Assembly (NCBI GenBank): GCA_002477505.1
Contig: DLQB01000001.1
Location: 2,176-7,884 of the forward strand
Length of the DNA stretch: 5,709 bases
Source: Flavobacteriales bacterium UBA7443
GTDB lineage: Bacteria > Bacteroidota > Bacteroidia > Flavobacteriales_D > Sanyastnellaceae
Direction: 5' to 3'
In this document: in pieces, positions 1 through 5,709 of the stretch
Numbering within the stretch: position 1 is the stretch's first letter
Layout of the letters: every line of letters begins with the position of its first letter
Position numbers and translations under genes: made by a program
Notes under the pieces: model-generated
Seen by the model: the letters and a program-made list of their open reading frames with translations, nothing else
The model's database searches: none
Told to the model about the DNA's origin: nothing

Positions 1-6
1 TCGTTG

Positions 7-77
7 AGGTCCGAAGCGGATTCGAACCGCTGTAGCAGCTTTTGCAGAGCTGAGCCTAGCCACTCGGCCATCGGACC
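7..77 (-). tRNA. tRNA-Cys with anticodon GCA
   Basis: The reverse complement folds into a complete 71-nt cloverleaf. The acceptor stem pairs GGTCCGA with TCGGACC. The D arm has a 3-bp GCC/GGC stem. The anticodon stem is CAGCT/AGCTG, enclosing the loop CTGCAAA with anticodon GCA (cysteine). The variable loop has 4 nt, and the T arm is AGCGG/CCGCT with the loop TTCGAAT. The discriminator base is U73, the classic identity element of tRNA-Cys. The bases after the discriminator read CAACGA, so the 3' CCA is not encoded and must be added after transcription. The gene runs towards the left window edge, so co-transcribed tRNAs beyond it cannot be excluded. It is divergent from the phosphatidylserine synthase gene. 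Confidence 0.97.
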
Positions 78-107
78 CTCAAATCCTATTTACGTTAAAC
101 AGGACAG

Positions 108-115
108 CAAATATA
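108..115 (-). promoter_or_regulatory. Candidate -7 box for the tRNA-Cys gene
   Basis: Read on the minus strand this is TATATTTG, an exact match to the Bacteroidota -7 element TAnnTTTG. Its final G lies 30 bases before the first base of the mature tRNA. A transcript starting about 5 bases after the box would therefore carry a 5' leader of roughly 26 nt for RNase P to remove. I found no TTG or TTTG at the expected 17 to 23 bases upstream, so the call rests on the -7 element and its position. Confidence 0.5.
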
Positions 116-154
116 CGAAAACGACGGGGGGAGGTTACATTCCTAGGCGGAGAA

Positions 155-1006
155 ATGTACTTTCGTGGCATGGGACTTCATAAATATTATGCCAACGCAT
201 TGACCATGGGCAACTTGTTGTCCGGTGTACTGGTGATCATTGGGCTGTTCATTTGGCCTTTTGGTGCGGCAGTGAATGGGAACCTCACAGGTGAATCGTT
301 CTCGGAATATGGCGCATTGGCCCAAGGCGAGCGCGGATGGGGGATGCTGGCGTTGGCAATGATTTGGATGGCGGGTCAGCTGTTTGACTTGCTGGACGGA
401 ATCGTAGCGCGCTGGACCCGAACCGAAGGTCCGATGGGGTTGCAGCTGGATAGCATTGCAGATGCGGTTTCCAGCGGTGTTACTCCTGCCATTGCGGGGA
501 TAATGTTTTTGCATGCGTGGGCGCCCGCGATTCCAGCAGCCTTGAAGTTTTTACCCTTGACCATGGCCATGGCCGCGACTTGGCGCTTGGCCCGATTCAA
601 TGTTGAATATGCTGCGGGATCAGATGGAACGGGATTTCGTGGGATGCCTGCACCCGCTGGTGCGTTGTGGTGGATCGGCATTTTGCTCACGGCTGCTCAG
701 TACGAGATGTTTGGTTCGTGGGGTTTGTATGGGATTGGGGGCATGGTCACGGTTGTGGCATCCGTCTTCATCGGTTCCACGCTAATTCCATGGTGGATGA
801 TCAGCGACCGCCCCATGATGGATCTCAAAGGATGGGGCAAAACACCCGAATACGACCGCAAGCGAATTGTGCTTTTGGTAGCGCTGGTCATTGTTGGAAT
901 CGTGGTGGCAATTTTTGGCCGCGCATTCGGTTTGGGATTGCAAGCCGCGTTACTTTTGTATGCATTCTTCGGAAAATTCATTCAACCGAACACCACACAT
1001 TCTTAA
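155..1006 (+). CDS. pssA: CDP-diacylglycerol--serine O-phosphatidyltransferase (phosphatidylserine synthase)
   Basis: This is an integral membrane enzyme that transfers the phosphatidyl group of CDP-diacylglycerol to L-serine, giving phosphatidylserine and CMP. Phosphatidylserine is the precursor of phosphatidylethanolamine. The complete CDP-alcohol phosphotransferase signature is present: D78, D81-G82, A85-R86, G95, D99 and D103. The four aspartates bind the divalent metal. RLARFN at 144-149 and the FRGMPAPAGA stretch at 161-170 point to PssA rather than PgsA. About eight hydrophobic segments are visible, near 20-37, 62-80, 106-124, 128-142, 168-184, 190-213, 236-255 and 257-275. At 283 aa it is somewhat long. 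A polar loop of about 24 residues (38-61) separates the first two segments. The ATG at 155 follows a purine-rich GGCGGAGAA; an ATG at 170 is a possible alternative. It is the first gene of a unit with purS. Confidence 0.92.
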   Translation: MYFRGMGLHKYYANALTMGNLLSGVLVIIGLFIWPFGAAVNGNLTGESFSEYGALAQGERGWGMLALAMIWMAGQLFDLLDGIVARWTRTEGPMGLQLDSIADAVSSGVTPAIAGIMFLHAWAPAIPAALKFLPLTMAMAATWRLARFNVEYAAGSDGTGFRGMPAPAGALWWIGILLTAAQYEMFGSWGLYGIGGMVTVVASVFIGSTLIPWWMISDRPMMDLKGWGKTPEYDRKRIVLLVALVIVGIVVAIFGRAFGLGLQAALLLYAFFGKFIQPNTTHS

Positions 1007-1015
1007 GTTTCGACC

Positions 1016-1279
1016 ATGAAATTCAGCGCCTCCATTGACATCATGCCCCTGCCAGCTTTGTTGGATCCTCAAGGAAAGGCCGTTTCGAGCAACATGAAAA
1101 ACATTGGACTTGCCGGCATTGGCAACGTCCGCATTGGCAAACACATCACGTTGGAGTTGGAAGCTGCCAATCAAGCCGAAGCGGAATCGCAAGTAAAGGA
1201 AGCTTGTGAAAAGCTGCTCACCAATCAAATCATGGAGCAATTTGAGTTCCATGTGGAGGCACTGGAGGCAGTAGCCTGA
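1016..1279 (+). CDS. purS: Phosphoribosylformylglycinamidine synthase, PurS subunit
   Basis: PurS is the small structural subunit of the three-part cytoplasmic enzyme PurS-PurQ-PurL. That enzyme converts formylglycinamide ribonucleotide to formylglycinamidine ribonucleotide using ATP and glutamine, in step 4 of de novo purine synthesis. PurS bridges the glutaminase PurQ and the small-type PurL and has no active site of its own. At 87 aa the length is typical. The family pattern is clear: LDPQGKAV at 16-23, a first helix to about 31, VRIGKHITLEL at 38-48, a second helix at about 52-68 with CEKLL, and a terminal strand FEFHVEAL. The ATG lies 9 bases after the pssA stop, so co-transcription is likely. 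No Shine-Dalgarno is visible. purQ and purL are not in this window. Its presence implies that the organism uses the split enzyme and not the single-chain PurL of about 1,300 aa. Confidence 0.93.
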   Translation: MKFSASIDIMPLPALLDPQGKAVSSNMKNIGLAGIGNVRIGKHITLELEAANQAEAESQVKEACEKLLTNQIMEQFEFHVEALEAVA

Positions 1280-1293
1280 TTCAGCCCATAGGT

Positions 1294-1803
1294 TCAGAGC
1301 AGGCCTAGCGCCAGCAGAAACCCAAACAATACTTCAGGAGTGGGCTTGCCTTCAAACACGCATATGCGATCGAACATGCTAATGCTGTCTTCTTTGTACA
1401 AGCCAAAGGCGCTTGGGTCAAGGGCATCCGGCTGAAGTGTGTAGACCAAATCCAGAGGAAAAGTACTGTCGCCAATGTAGATCGTATGGCCGTCCAAGGT
1501 GTACAAAATGGCATCGCTAAAATTTGAATCGCCTTGGATCAAATGACCATCGCGCACGGTGAATTTTAAGTCAAATGCACTGGATGAATACCCTTCAAAC
1601 AATTCTCCCGGACGGGTCGTCCAGAGCACGTTTCCCCGCCAGTCCCTGCCTTCTCGGATGAGCCCTTGTTCAGCATGCAGCATCATTTCGCTCCAAAGCA
1701 TTCGGTTGTCAGGGTATACATTGACGCGGTCTTGGGCGAGCAGCGATGCACTCCAAGCAAGCATACACATAAGCAGAAGCCCAACGAAGCGTGTGCTCTT
1801 CAT
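1294..1803 (-). CDS. Exported 20-residue-repeat protein of unknown function
   Basis: This is a 169-aa protein that I cannot assign to a named family. It starts with a signal peptide: MKSTR, a hydrophobic core at 6-22, and a likely signal peptidase I site after LLA or LLAQ (residue 23 or 24). The mature part is acidic and rich in aromatic residues. A repeat of exactly 20 residues spans about 48-127. Thr recurs at 62, 82, 102 and 122, each preceded by an aromatic residue (W61, F81, Y101, Y121). Asp or Asn lies four residues before the Thr in three of the units (N58, D78, D118). Glycines recur at 52, 71, 91 and 111, and units three and four share GDS at 91-93 and 111-113. This pattern suggests short beta strands or hairpins. 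The last 12 residues are strongly hydrophobic, which is unusual for a soluble secreted protein. It is the last gene of the glyS-pgk unit; its ATG overlaps the pgk stop as ATGA. Periplasm or cell surface is the likely location. Confidence 0.8.
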   Translation of the reverse strand: MKSTRFVGLLLMCMLAWSASLLAQDRVNVYPDNRMLWSEMMLHAEQGLIREGRDWRGNVLWTTRPGELFEGYSSSAFDLKFTVRDGHLIQGDSNFSDAILYTLDGHTIYIGDSTFPLDLVYTLQPDALDPSAFGLYKEDSISMFDRICVFEGKPTPEVLFGFLLALGLL

Positions 1804-2987
1804 GACCGAATGGCAGCGATTCCTGGCAATTCTTTGCCTTCCAAGTATTCGAGCATCGCGCCACCCCCGGTACTGACATAACTGACCTTATCGGCCAAGC
1901 CAGCCTTGTTGATGGCAGCCACAGAATCTCCACCCCCGATCAGCGTGAATGCACCGCTTTCGGAAGTTGCTTCTGCAAGTGCATCGGCCACAGCGTTCGT
2001 CCCTTTGGCGAAGGCGTCCATTTCAAATACGCCCATAGGGCCATTCCAGAGGACTGTTTTTGAGCTTAGCACCGCTTCGACAAATCGTTGCGTGGTTTCT
2101 GGCCCAATGTCCAGTCCCATCCATCCGTCTGGGATGGCTTCTGTGGGTACAACATCCGTGGCCGCATCCGCCGCGAATTGATCCGCAATCAAGGTGTCGT
2201 GCGGGAGTAACAGTTCGGTGCCAGTGGCTTTTGCCTTTTCCAAAATGGCCAGCGCTTGTGGGTGCATTTCCGATTCTACAAGGCTATTGCCAATTTTTCC
2301 GCCTTGCGCTTGAACAAATGTGTACGCCATTCCGCCGCCGACAATCAATCGGTCAACGCGACCGATGAGGTGTTCGATGATGCCCAGTTTTGAACTGACT
2401 TTCGCCCCACCAATGATGGCTGTGAGGGGAGCCTGGGGGTGTGCAAGCACTTTTTCCAACGCGTCGATTTCTTTCGCCAGCAGCAATCCAAAAGCTTTGT
2501 CCTCGGGGAAGAATTTCGCAATCACGGCTGTGGATGCGTGCGCGCGATGGGCTGTACCAAAGGCATCGTTGATGTACACGGTTCCGTTTTCAGCGAGTTG
2601 TCCTGCAAAGAATTCATCACCGGCTTTTTCTTCGGGATGGAAGCGGAGGTTTTCCAAAAGAGCAACCTCTCCAGGCTTCAATGATTGTGTGACATCGAGT
2701 GCGGTGTCTTCCACACAATTGGGCGCGAATTTCACAGACTGACCGAGTAGCGCTTCCAGTCGCGGCAAAATATGCTTGAGGCTGAATTGGGCATCGGGTC
2801 CTTTTGGCCTTCCAAGATGGGACATGAGCACCACGGATCCACCCTGTGATAAGACGTATTGGATGGTTGGCAGTGCTGCCCGAATGCGCGTGTCGTCTGT
2901 CACTTCGCGCGCTTCATTCAACGGCACATTGAAATCTACGCGGATCAGCGCTCGCTCGCCTTCAAGGTGAAGATCGGTCAGGTTCAT
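1800..2987 (-). CDS. pgk: Phosphoglycerate kinase
   Basis: This cytoplasmic glycolytic and gluconeogenic enzyme interconverts 1,3-bisphosphoglycerate plus ADP with 3-phosphoglycerate plus ATP. The 395-aa protein is full length for a bacterial Pgk. The N-terminal domain has RVDFNVPL at 16-23, SHLGRPKG at 56-63, ENLRFHPEE at 112-120 and NDAFGTAHRAHAS at 140-152. These supply the basic patch that binds 3-phosphoglycerate (R34, H57, R60, R115, R148). The C-terminal nucleotide domain has GGAKVSSK at 193-200, GGGMAYTF at 217-224, WNGPMGVFE at 314-322, the phosphate-binding loop GGGDS at 351-355 and STGGGAMLEYLEG at 372-384. All expected motifs are intact. Its ATG overlaps the glyS stop, and its own stop overlaps the ATG of the exported repeat protein. 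Both overlaps are ATGA, so translation is probably coupled along the unit. No separate promoter is evident. Confidence 0.98.
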   Translation of the reverse strand: MNLTDLHLEGERALIRVDFNVPLNEAREVTDDTRIRAALPTIQYVLSQGGSVVLMSHLGRPKGPDAQFSLKHILPRLEALLGQSVKFAPNCVEDTALDVTQSLKPGEVALLENLRFHPEEKAGDEFFAGQLAENGTVYINDAFGTAHRAHASTAVIAKFFPEDKAFGLLLAKEIDALEKVLAHPQAPLTAIIGGAKVSSKLGIIEHLIGRVDRLIVGGGMAYTFVQAQGGKIGNSLVESEMHPQALAILEKAKATGTELLLPHDTLIADQFAADAATDVVPTEAIPDGWMGLDIGPETTQRFVEAVLSSKTVLWNGPMGVFEMDAFAKGTNAVADALAEATSESGAFTLIGGGDSVAAINKAGLADKVSYVSTGGGAMLEYLEGKELPGIAAIRS

Positions 2988-4522
2988 GAGTTGGAGTTAA
3001 ACAGTTGTGCAAGGCCCACTTTTTCGTGAACACGTGCGGCCAAATCAGCAATAGGAATCCGTTCTTGGGCCATGGTGTCGCGGTCGCGGATGGTCACGGC
3101 TTGGTCGGTGAGGGTGTCGTGGTCGACGGTGATGCAGAGCGGTGTTCCAATGGCATCCTGTCGGCGGTAGCGGCGACCAATTGCATCTTTCTCGTCGTAC
3201 TGGACGTTGTTCTCGAGTTGCAACATTTTCAAGATTTCGCGCGCTTTTTCAGGCAATCCATCCTTTTTGAGCAACGGCAATACAGCGGCTTTGACAGGGG
3301 CCAAAGGCGCCGGAATGCGGAGCACAGTGCGCTGTGATCCGTCCTCCAATGTTTCTTCTTGAAGGGCCGCGCTCAGCGTTGCCAAGAACATTCTGTCCAA
3401 CCCAATGGACGTTTCGACGACATAAGGCACATAGCTCTCTTGGGTCTCCGGATCGAAGTACCGCAATTTCTTGTTGCTGTGCTCTTCGTGTTGCTTCAAG
3501 TCAAAATCCGTGCGCGAATGCACCCCTTCGAGCTCTTTGAAGCCCATGGGGAAGTTGAATTCGATGTCGGCTGCTGCGTCGGCGTAGTGCGCCAACTTGA
3601 TGTGATCGTGGAACCGGTGCATGCCTTCGCCAAACCCCAGGGCTTTGTGCCATTTGAGGCGGGCCTCCTTCCAGTATTCGTACCACTTTTCTTGGGTGCC
3701 GGGCTTGACGAAAAATTGCATTTCCATCTGTTCAAATTCCCGCATGCGGAAAATGAACTGCCGGGCGATGATTTCATTTCGGAAGGCCTTTCCAATCTGC
3801 GCAATGCCAAACGGCAACTTCATACGGCCGCTTTTCTGGACGTTGAGGTAATTGACGAAGATCCCTTGGGCGGTTTCGGGCCGCAAGTAGATCACACCGC
3901 TGTCCCCGCTCACGGCACCCAGTTCTGTTTTGAACATGAGGTTGAACTGCCGCACGTCGGTCCAATTTCTGCTGCCGGTGTCAGGGTCGGCAATCCCCAG
4001 GTCTTCGATCAGGGCCTTGACCGCCGCTAAATCATCCGCCTCCATGGCCGATTTGAACCGACTGTTGATGTCATCAATTTGCTTTTGACGGTCCAGAATG
4101 CGTCCGTTGGTTTCGCGGAATTGCTGTTCGTCGAATGCCTCTCCAAAGCGTTTTGCAGCCTTGACGACATCCTTATTGATTTTCGCTTCAATCTTGGCGA
4201 TGTGGTCTTCGATCAAGACATCGGCGCGGTAGCGCTTTTTGGAGTCTTTGTTGTCGATTAGCGGGTCATTGAATGCATCAACGTGTCCGGAAGCCTTCCA
4301 AGTGGTGGGGTGCATGAAAATGGAAGCGTCGATGCCAACGATGTTTTCGTGCATCCGAACCATTGCAGTCCACCAGTACTGCTTGATGTTGTTTTTCAAC
4401 TCCGCGCCCAGTTGGCCGTAGTCATAGGCCGCGGACAGGCCATCATAAATTTCACTGGAAGGAAACACAAAGCCGTATTCCTTCGCGTGGCTGATGACTT
4501 TTTTTAGAAGATCGTCGCTCAT
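2984..4522 (-). CDS. glyS: Glycine--tRNA ligase, single-chain dimeric type
   Basis: This class II aminoacyl-tRNA synthetase charges tRNA-Gly with glycine using ATP. At 512 aa it is the alpha2 type (also written glyQS), not the alpha2beta2 type. The N-terminal part has YDYGQLGAELKNN at 33-45 and the SGHVDAFNDPLIDNKDSK region at 78-95. LRPETAQGIFVNY is at 213-225. Motif 2 is FRNEIIARQFIFRMREFEQ at 247-265, and motif 3 is ETSIGLDRMFLATL at 370-383. The C-terminal anticodon-binding domain runs from about 405 to 500, with APVKAAVLPL, GRRYRRQDAIGTP and VTIRDRDTM. Where Firmicute homologues carry a CPDCGS zinc-ribbon segment, this protein reads DPDTGS at 179-184, so both cysteines are missing. A lysine-rich helical insertion lies at about 104-175. 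It is the promoter-proximal gene of the glyS-pgk-repeat protein unit. Confidence 0.97.
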   Translation of the reverse strand: MSDDLLKKVISHAKEYGFVFPSSEIYDGLSAAYDYGQLGAELKNNIKQYWWTAMVRMHENIVGIDASIFMHPTTWKASGHVDAFNDPLIDNKDSKKRYRADVLIEDHIAKIEAKINKDVVKAAKRFGEAFDEQQFRETNGRILDRQKQIDDINSRFKSAMEADDLAAVKALIEDLGIADPDTGSRNWTDVRQFNLMFKTELGAVSGDSGVIYLRPETAQGIFVNYLNVQKSGRMKLPFGIAQIGKAFRNEIIARQFIFRMREFEQMEMQFFVKPGTQEKWYEYWKEARLKWHKALGFGEGMHRFHDHIKLAHYADAAADIEFNFPMGFKELEGVHSRTDFDLKQHEEHSNKKLRYFDPETQESYVPYVVETSIGLDRMFLATLSAALQEETLEDGSQRTVLRIPAPLAPVKAAVLPLLKKDGLPEKAREILKMLQLENNVQYDEKDAIGRRYRRQDAIGTPLCITVDHDTLTDQAVTIRDRDTMAQERIPIADLAARVHEKVGLAQLFNSNS

Positions 4523-4551
4523 GTTTTTATCGAATGTGCTGGATGCGAGGG

Positions 4552-4559
4552 CAAAGGTA
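4552..4559 (-). promoter_or_regulatory. Candidate -7 box for the glyS-pgk unit
   Basis: Read on the minus strand this is TACCTTTG, an exact match to the Bacteroidota TAnnTTTG element. It ends 29 bases before the glyS ATG, predicting a leader of about 25 nt. That leader has no Shine-Dalgarno but is A-rich just before the start (GATAAAAAC), as is common in this phylum. No TTG or TTTG sits at the usual -33 distance. The same octamer occurs on the opposite strand at 4614-4621, facing gpsA. Confidence 0.55.
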
Positions 4560-4613
4560 GCGCTCGGAAACCGTACCTCCTCACTTTTGCGACAGACACA
4601 AGGTGCTCTCCAT

Positions 4614-4621
4614 TACCTTTG
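4614..4621 (+). promoter_or_regulatory. Candidate -7 box for gpsA, very close to the start codon
   Basis: TACCTTTG matches TAnnTTTG exactly. A TTTG at 4586-4589 could serve as the -33 element, though the 24-base spacer is slightly long. Only five bases separate the box from the ATG at 4627. Transcription starting about 4 to 6 bases after the box would begin at or next to the A of that ATG, giving a leaderless or nearly leaderless mRNA. The placement also argues against the upstream GTG at 4603, which lies before the promoter box. Confidence 0.5.
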
Positions 4622-4626
4622 GCCCC

Positions 4627-5625
4627 ATGCCATCCAACTTGCGTTACGGACTTATCGGCAGCGGCTCCTGGGCCACGGCCATTGCCAAGATGGTGCTCAC
4701 CAACGAAGAGCACCTTAGTTGGTGGGTACGACGGGAGGAAACCCGGGAGCATTTGATGCAATTTGGCCGCAATCCGCATTACATCCAAAGCATCGCCTTT
4801 GATCCCAATAAGCTCACGGTTTCCAACAGCATGCAGGAAATCATCGATGCCAGTGATGTGTTGATTTTTGCCATTCCTTCCATCCATTTGGATGAAGTGA
4901 TTCAAGCGCACAACCCGCAGGGCATGGAAGACAAGATCATCATCAATGCCATCAAGGGCATGGTGGTGGAGTACGATAGCATCCCCGCGCGCTATTTGCA
5001 CAAGCAGTTTAATGTTCCGTACGAGCGCATTGGCTTATTAGCAGGGCCGTGCCATGCAGAGGAAGTGGCGCGTGAAAAGCTGAGTTACCTCACCATGGCC
5101 TGCCCGGACTTGGAGCTGGCTCAAACCTTGTCAGAAGCATTTGCCACGCGCTACATCCGAGTTCAAACCAGCCAAGATGTGGTGGGAGCGGAGTTGGCGG
5201 CGGTGCTCAAGAATGTATACGCCATTGGCGCCGGAATCGTATTGGGATTGGGGTATGGGGACAATTTTCTCAGCGTATACATCAGCAATGCTTCCCAAGA
5301 AATGAAGCGATTTCTGGCGGCGGTGCACCAAATGGACCGCGACGTCAAGGAAAGCACATACCTCGGCGATTTGTTGGTGACCGCCTACAGTCCGCACAGT
5401 CGCAACCGGACCTTGGGCATGATGATTGGCAAAGGATACAGTGTCAAAGGGGCAATGATGGAGATGAACATGGTGGCGGAGGGATTCAACGGTTCTCAGG
5501 GAATTCATCGCATGAAAGAGCAGTTTTCGGTGGAAACGCCCATTGCGGATTCCGTCCACCGAATCCTCCATGAGCGAATGTCTCCTGTCATCGAGATGAG
5601 GTTGCTTACAGAGCAGTTGGCTTAG
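4627..5625 (+). CDS. gpsA: Glycerol-3-phosphate dehydrogenase [NAD(P)+]
   Basis: This cytoplasmic enzyme reduces dihydroxyacetone phosphate to sn-glycerol-3-phosphate, the backbone for phospholipid synthesis. Starting at ATG 4627 it has 332 aa, the usual length. The Rossmann fold opens with GLIGSGSWATAIAK; its GxGxxA motif is G11, G13 and A16. INAIKG at 106-111 carries the conserved Lys110. GPCHAEEVA is at 140-148. GAELAAVLKNVYAIGAGI at 187-204 carries the expected catalytic Lys195, followed by GLGYGDN at 207-213. YLGDLLVTAYSPHSRNR at 245-261 includes the SRNR substrate and nucleotide motif. The segment after GDN reads FLSVYISNASQEMKRF, where proteobacterial enzymes have a TRG motif; from memory this matches the Bacteroidota form. 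An in-frame GTG at 4603 would add eight residues but precedes the likely promoter and has no support. The gene is divergent from glyS. Confidence 0.96.
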   Translation: MPSNLRYGLIGSGSWATAIAKMVLTNEEHLSWWVRREETREHLMQFGRNPHYIQSIAFDPNKLTVSNSMQEIIDASDVLIFAIPSIHLDEVIQAHNPQGMEDKIIINAIKGMVVEYDSIPARYLHKQFNVPYERIGLLAGPCHAEEVAREKLSYLTMACPDLELAQTLSEAFATRYIRVQTSQDVVGAELAAVLKNVYAIGAGIVLGLGYGDNFLSVYISNASQEMKRFLAAVHQMDRDVKESTYLGDLLVTAYSPHSRNRTLGMMIGKGYSVKGAMMEMNMVAEGFNGSQGIHRMKEQFSVETPIADSVHRILHERMSPVIEMRLLTEQLA

Positions 5626-5650
5626 ATTGAAAACAATGTTTGTCTAGCGC

Positions 5651-5682
5651 ACAAAGCGAAGGCAACCTGCACGGCCTTTTGT
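5651..5682 (+). terminator. Possible weak terminator hairpin downstream of gpsA
   Basis: The arm ACAA-(agcg)-AAGGC at 5651-5663 can pair with GCCTT-TTGT at 5674-5682, around a 10-base loop. This gives nine base pairs interrupted by a four-base bulge. The hairpin lies 26 bases after the gpsA stop. The T-run (TTTT at 5677-5680) falls inside the 3' arm, not after it, so this is not a canonical intrinsic terminator. Confidence 0.25.
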
Positions 5683-5709
5683 CCGTTATTTGTTAGAAAG
5701 CAATCTGTT

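Noticed and set aside
91..154. A -7 promoter box for pssA
   Set aside because: TACGTTAA at 91-98 and TACATTCC at 137-144 match TAnnTTTG only partly, and no TTG lies at the right distance. pssA must have a promoter here or upstream, but I cannot place it.
143..690. Minus-strand open frames opposite the start of pssA
   Set aside because: They are antisense to an intact pssA that has all catalytic motifs, and they have no recognisable domain or start signal.
1274..1304. Imperfect hairpin between the convergent purS and repeat-protein genes (GCCTG/CAGGC outer stem, AGCC/GGTT inner pairing)
   Set aside because: The stems are short with internal mismatches and wobble, there is no T-run on either strand, and it overlaps the end of both genes. 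A bidirectional terminator is possible but not supported.
3359..4030. A 223-codon open frame on the plus strand inside glyS
   Set aside because: It lies wholly antisense to a confidently identified synthetase, resembles no protein I know, and reads as a codon-bias shadow of glyS.
4603..4626. Upstream GTG start for gpsA adding eight residues
   Set aside because: The extra residues are not part of the Rossmann fold, and the GTG lies upstream of the likely -7 box at 4614-4621, so it would probably not be on the transcript.
4519..5001. A 160-codon open frame on the minus strand across the glyS/gpsA intergenic region
   Set aside because: It is antisense to the N-terminal part of gpsA and would run through both candidate promoters. 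Its composition looks like a shadow.
5623..5647. AT-rich inverted repeat just after the gpsA stop (TAGA/TCTA with AAAC/GTTT inside)
   Set aside because: The stem is short, AT-rich and interrupted, so a random origin is as likely as a function.
5626..5709. Possible end of another gene in the final 84 bases
   Set aside because: The minus-strand frames that I read are broken by stops within a short distance, and no recognisable C-terminus appears. It is treated as intergenic, possibly with the upstream part of a promoter for a gene beyond the window.

Overview
This window looks like an ordinary chromosomal housekeeping segment of a member of the phylum Bacteroidota. Flavobacteriales is a guess, and base composition is about half G+C by eye. 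The assignment rests on three things: the style of the GpsA and glycyl-tRNA synthetase proteins, exact matches to the Bacteroidota -7 promoter element TAnnTTTG in the promoter regions, and the near absence of Shine-Dalgarno sequences. I see no mobile element, CRISPR array, phage gene, defence system or biosynthetic cluster, and no stretch over 300 bases lacks a gene.

Layout from left to right. A tRNA-Cys(GCA) gene lies on the minus strand at the left edge, with a candidate -7 box upstream. Diverging from it on the plus strand is a two-gene unit: a CDP-diacylglycerol--serine phosphatidyltransferase (pssA type), then purS 9 bases downstream. PurS is the small subunit of phosphoribosylformylglycinamidine synthase. 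Converging on purS, with 14 bases between the stop codons, is a three-gene minus-strand unit transcribed in the order glyS (glycyl-tRNA synthetase), pgk (phosphoglycerate kinase), then a small exported repeat protein of unknown function. Both junctions in this unit are 4-base ATGA stop/start overlaps. Diverging from glyS across a 104-base intergenic region is gpsA (glycerol-3-phosphate dehydrogenase) on the plus strand. The last 84 bases are non-coding and hold a possible weak terminator.

The known genes cover basic metabolism. GpsA makes the glycerol-3-phosphate backbone of phospholipids, and PssA uses CDP-diacylglycerol to make phosphatidylserine, the precursor of phosphatidylethanolamine. 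PurS serves purine synthesis, Pgk glycolysis and gluconeogenesis, and GlyRS and tRNA-Cys translation. No single pathway joins them.

The points most worth a second look are the uncharacterised secreted protein, which has an exact 20-residue internal periodicity and is translationally tied to pgk; the glyS/gpsA divergent promoter with identical -7 octamers on both strands; and the predicted near-leaderless gpsA transcript. I found no convincing evidence of a new biological system.
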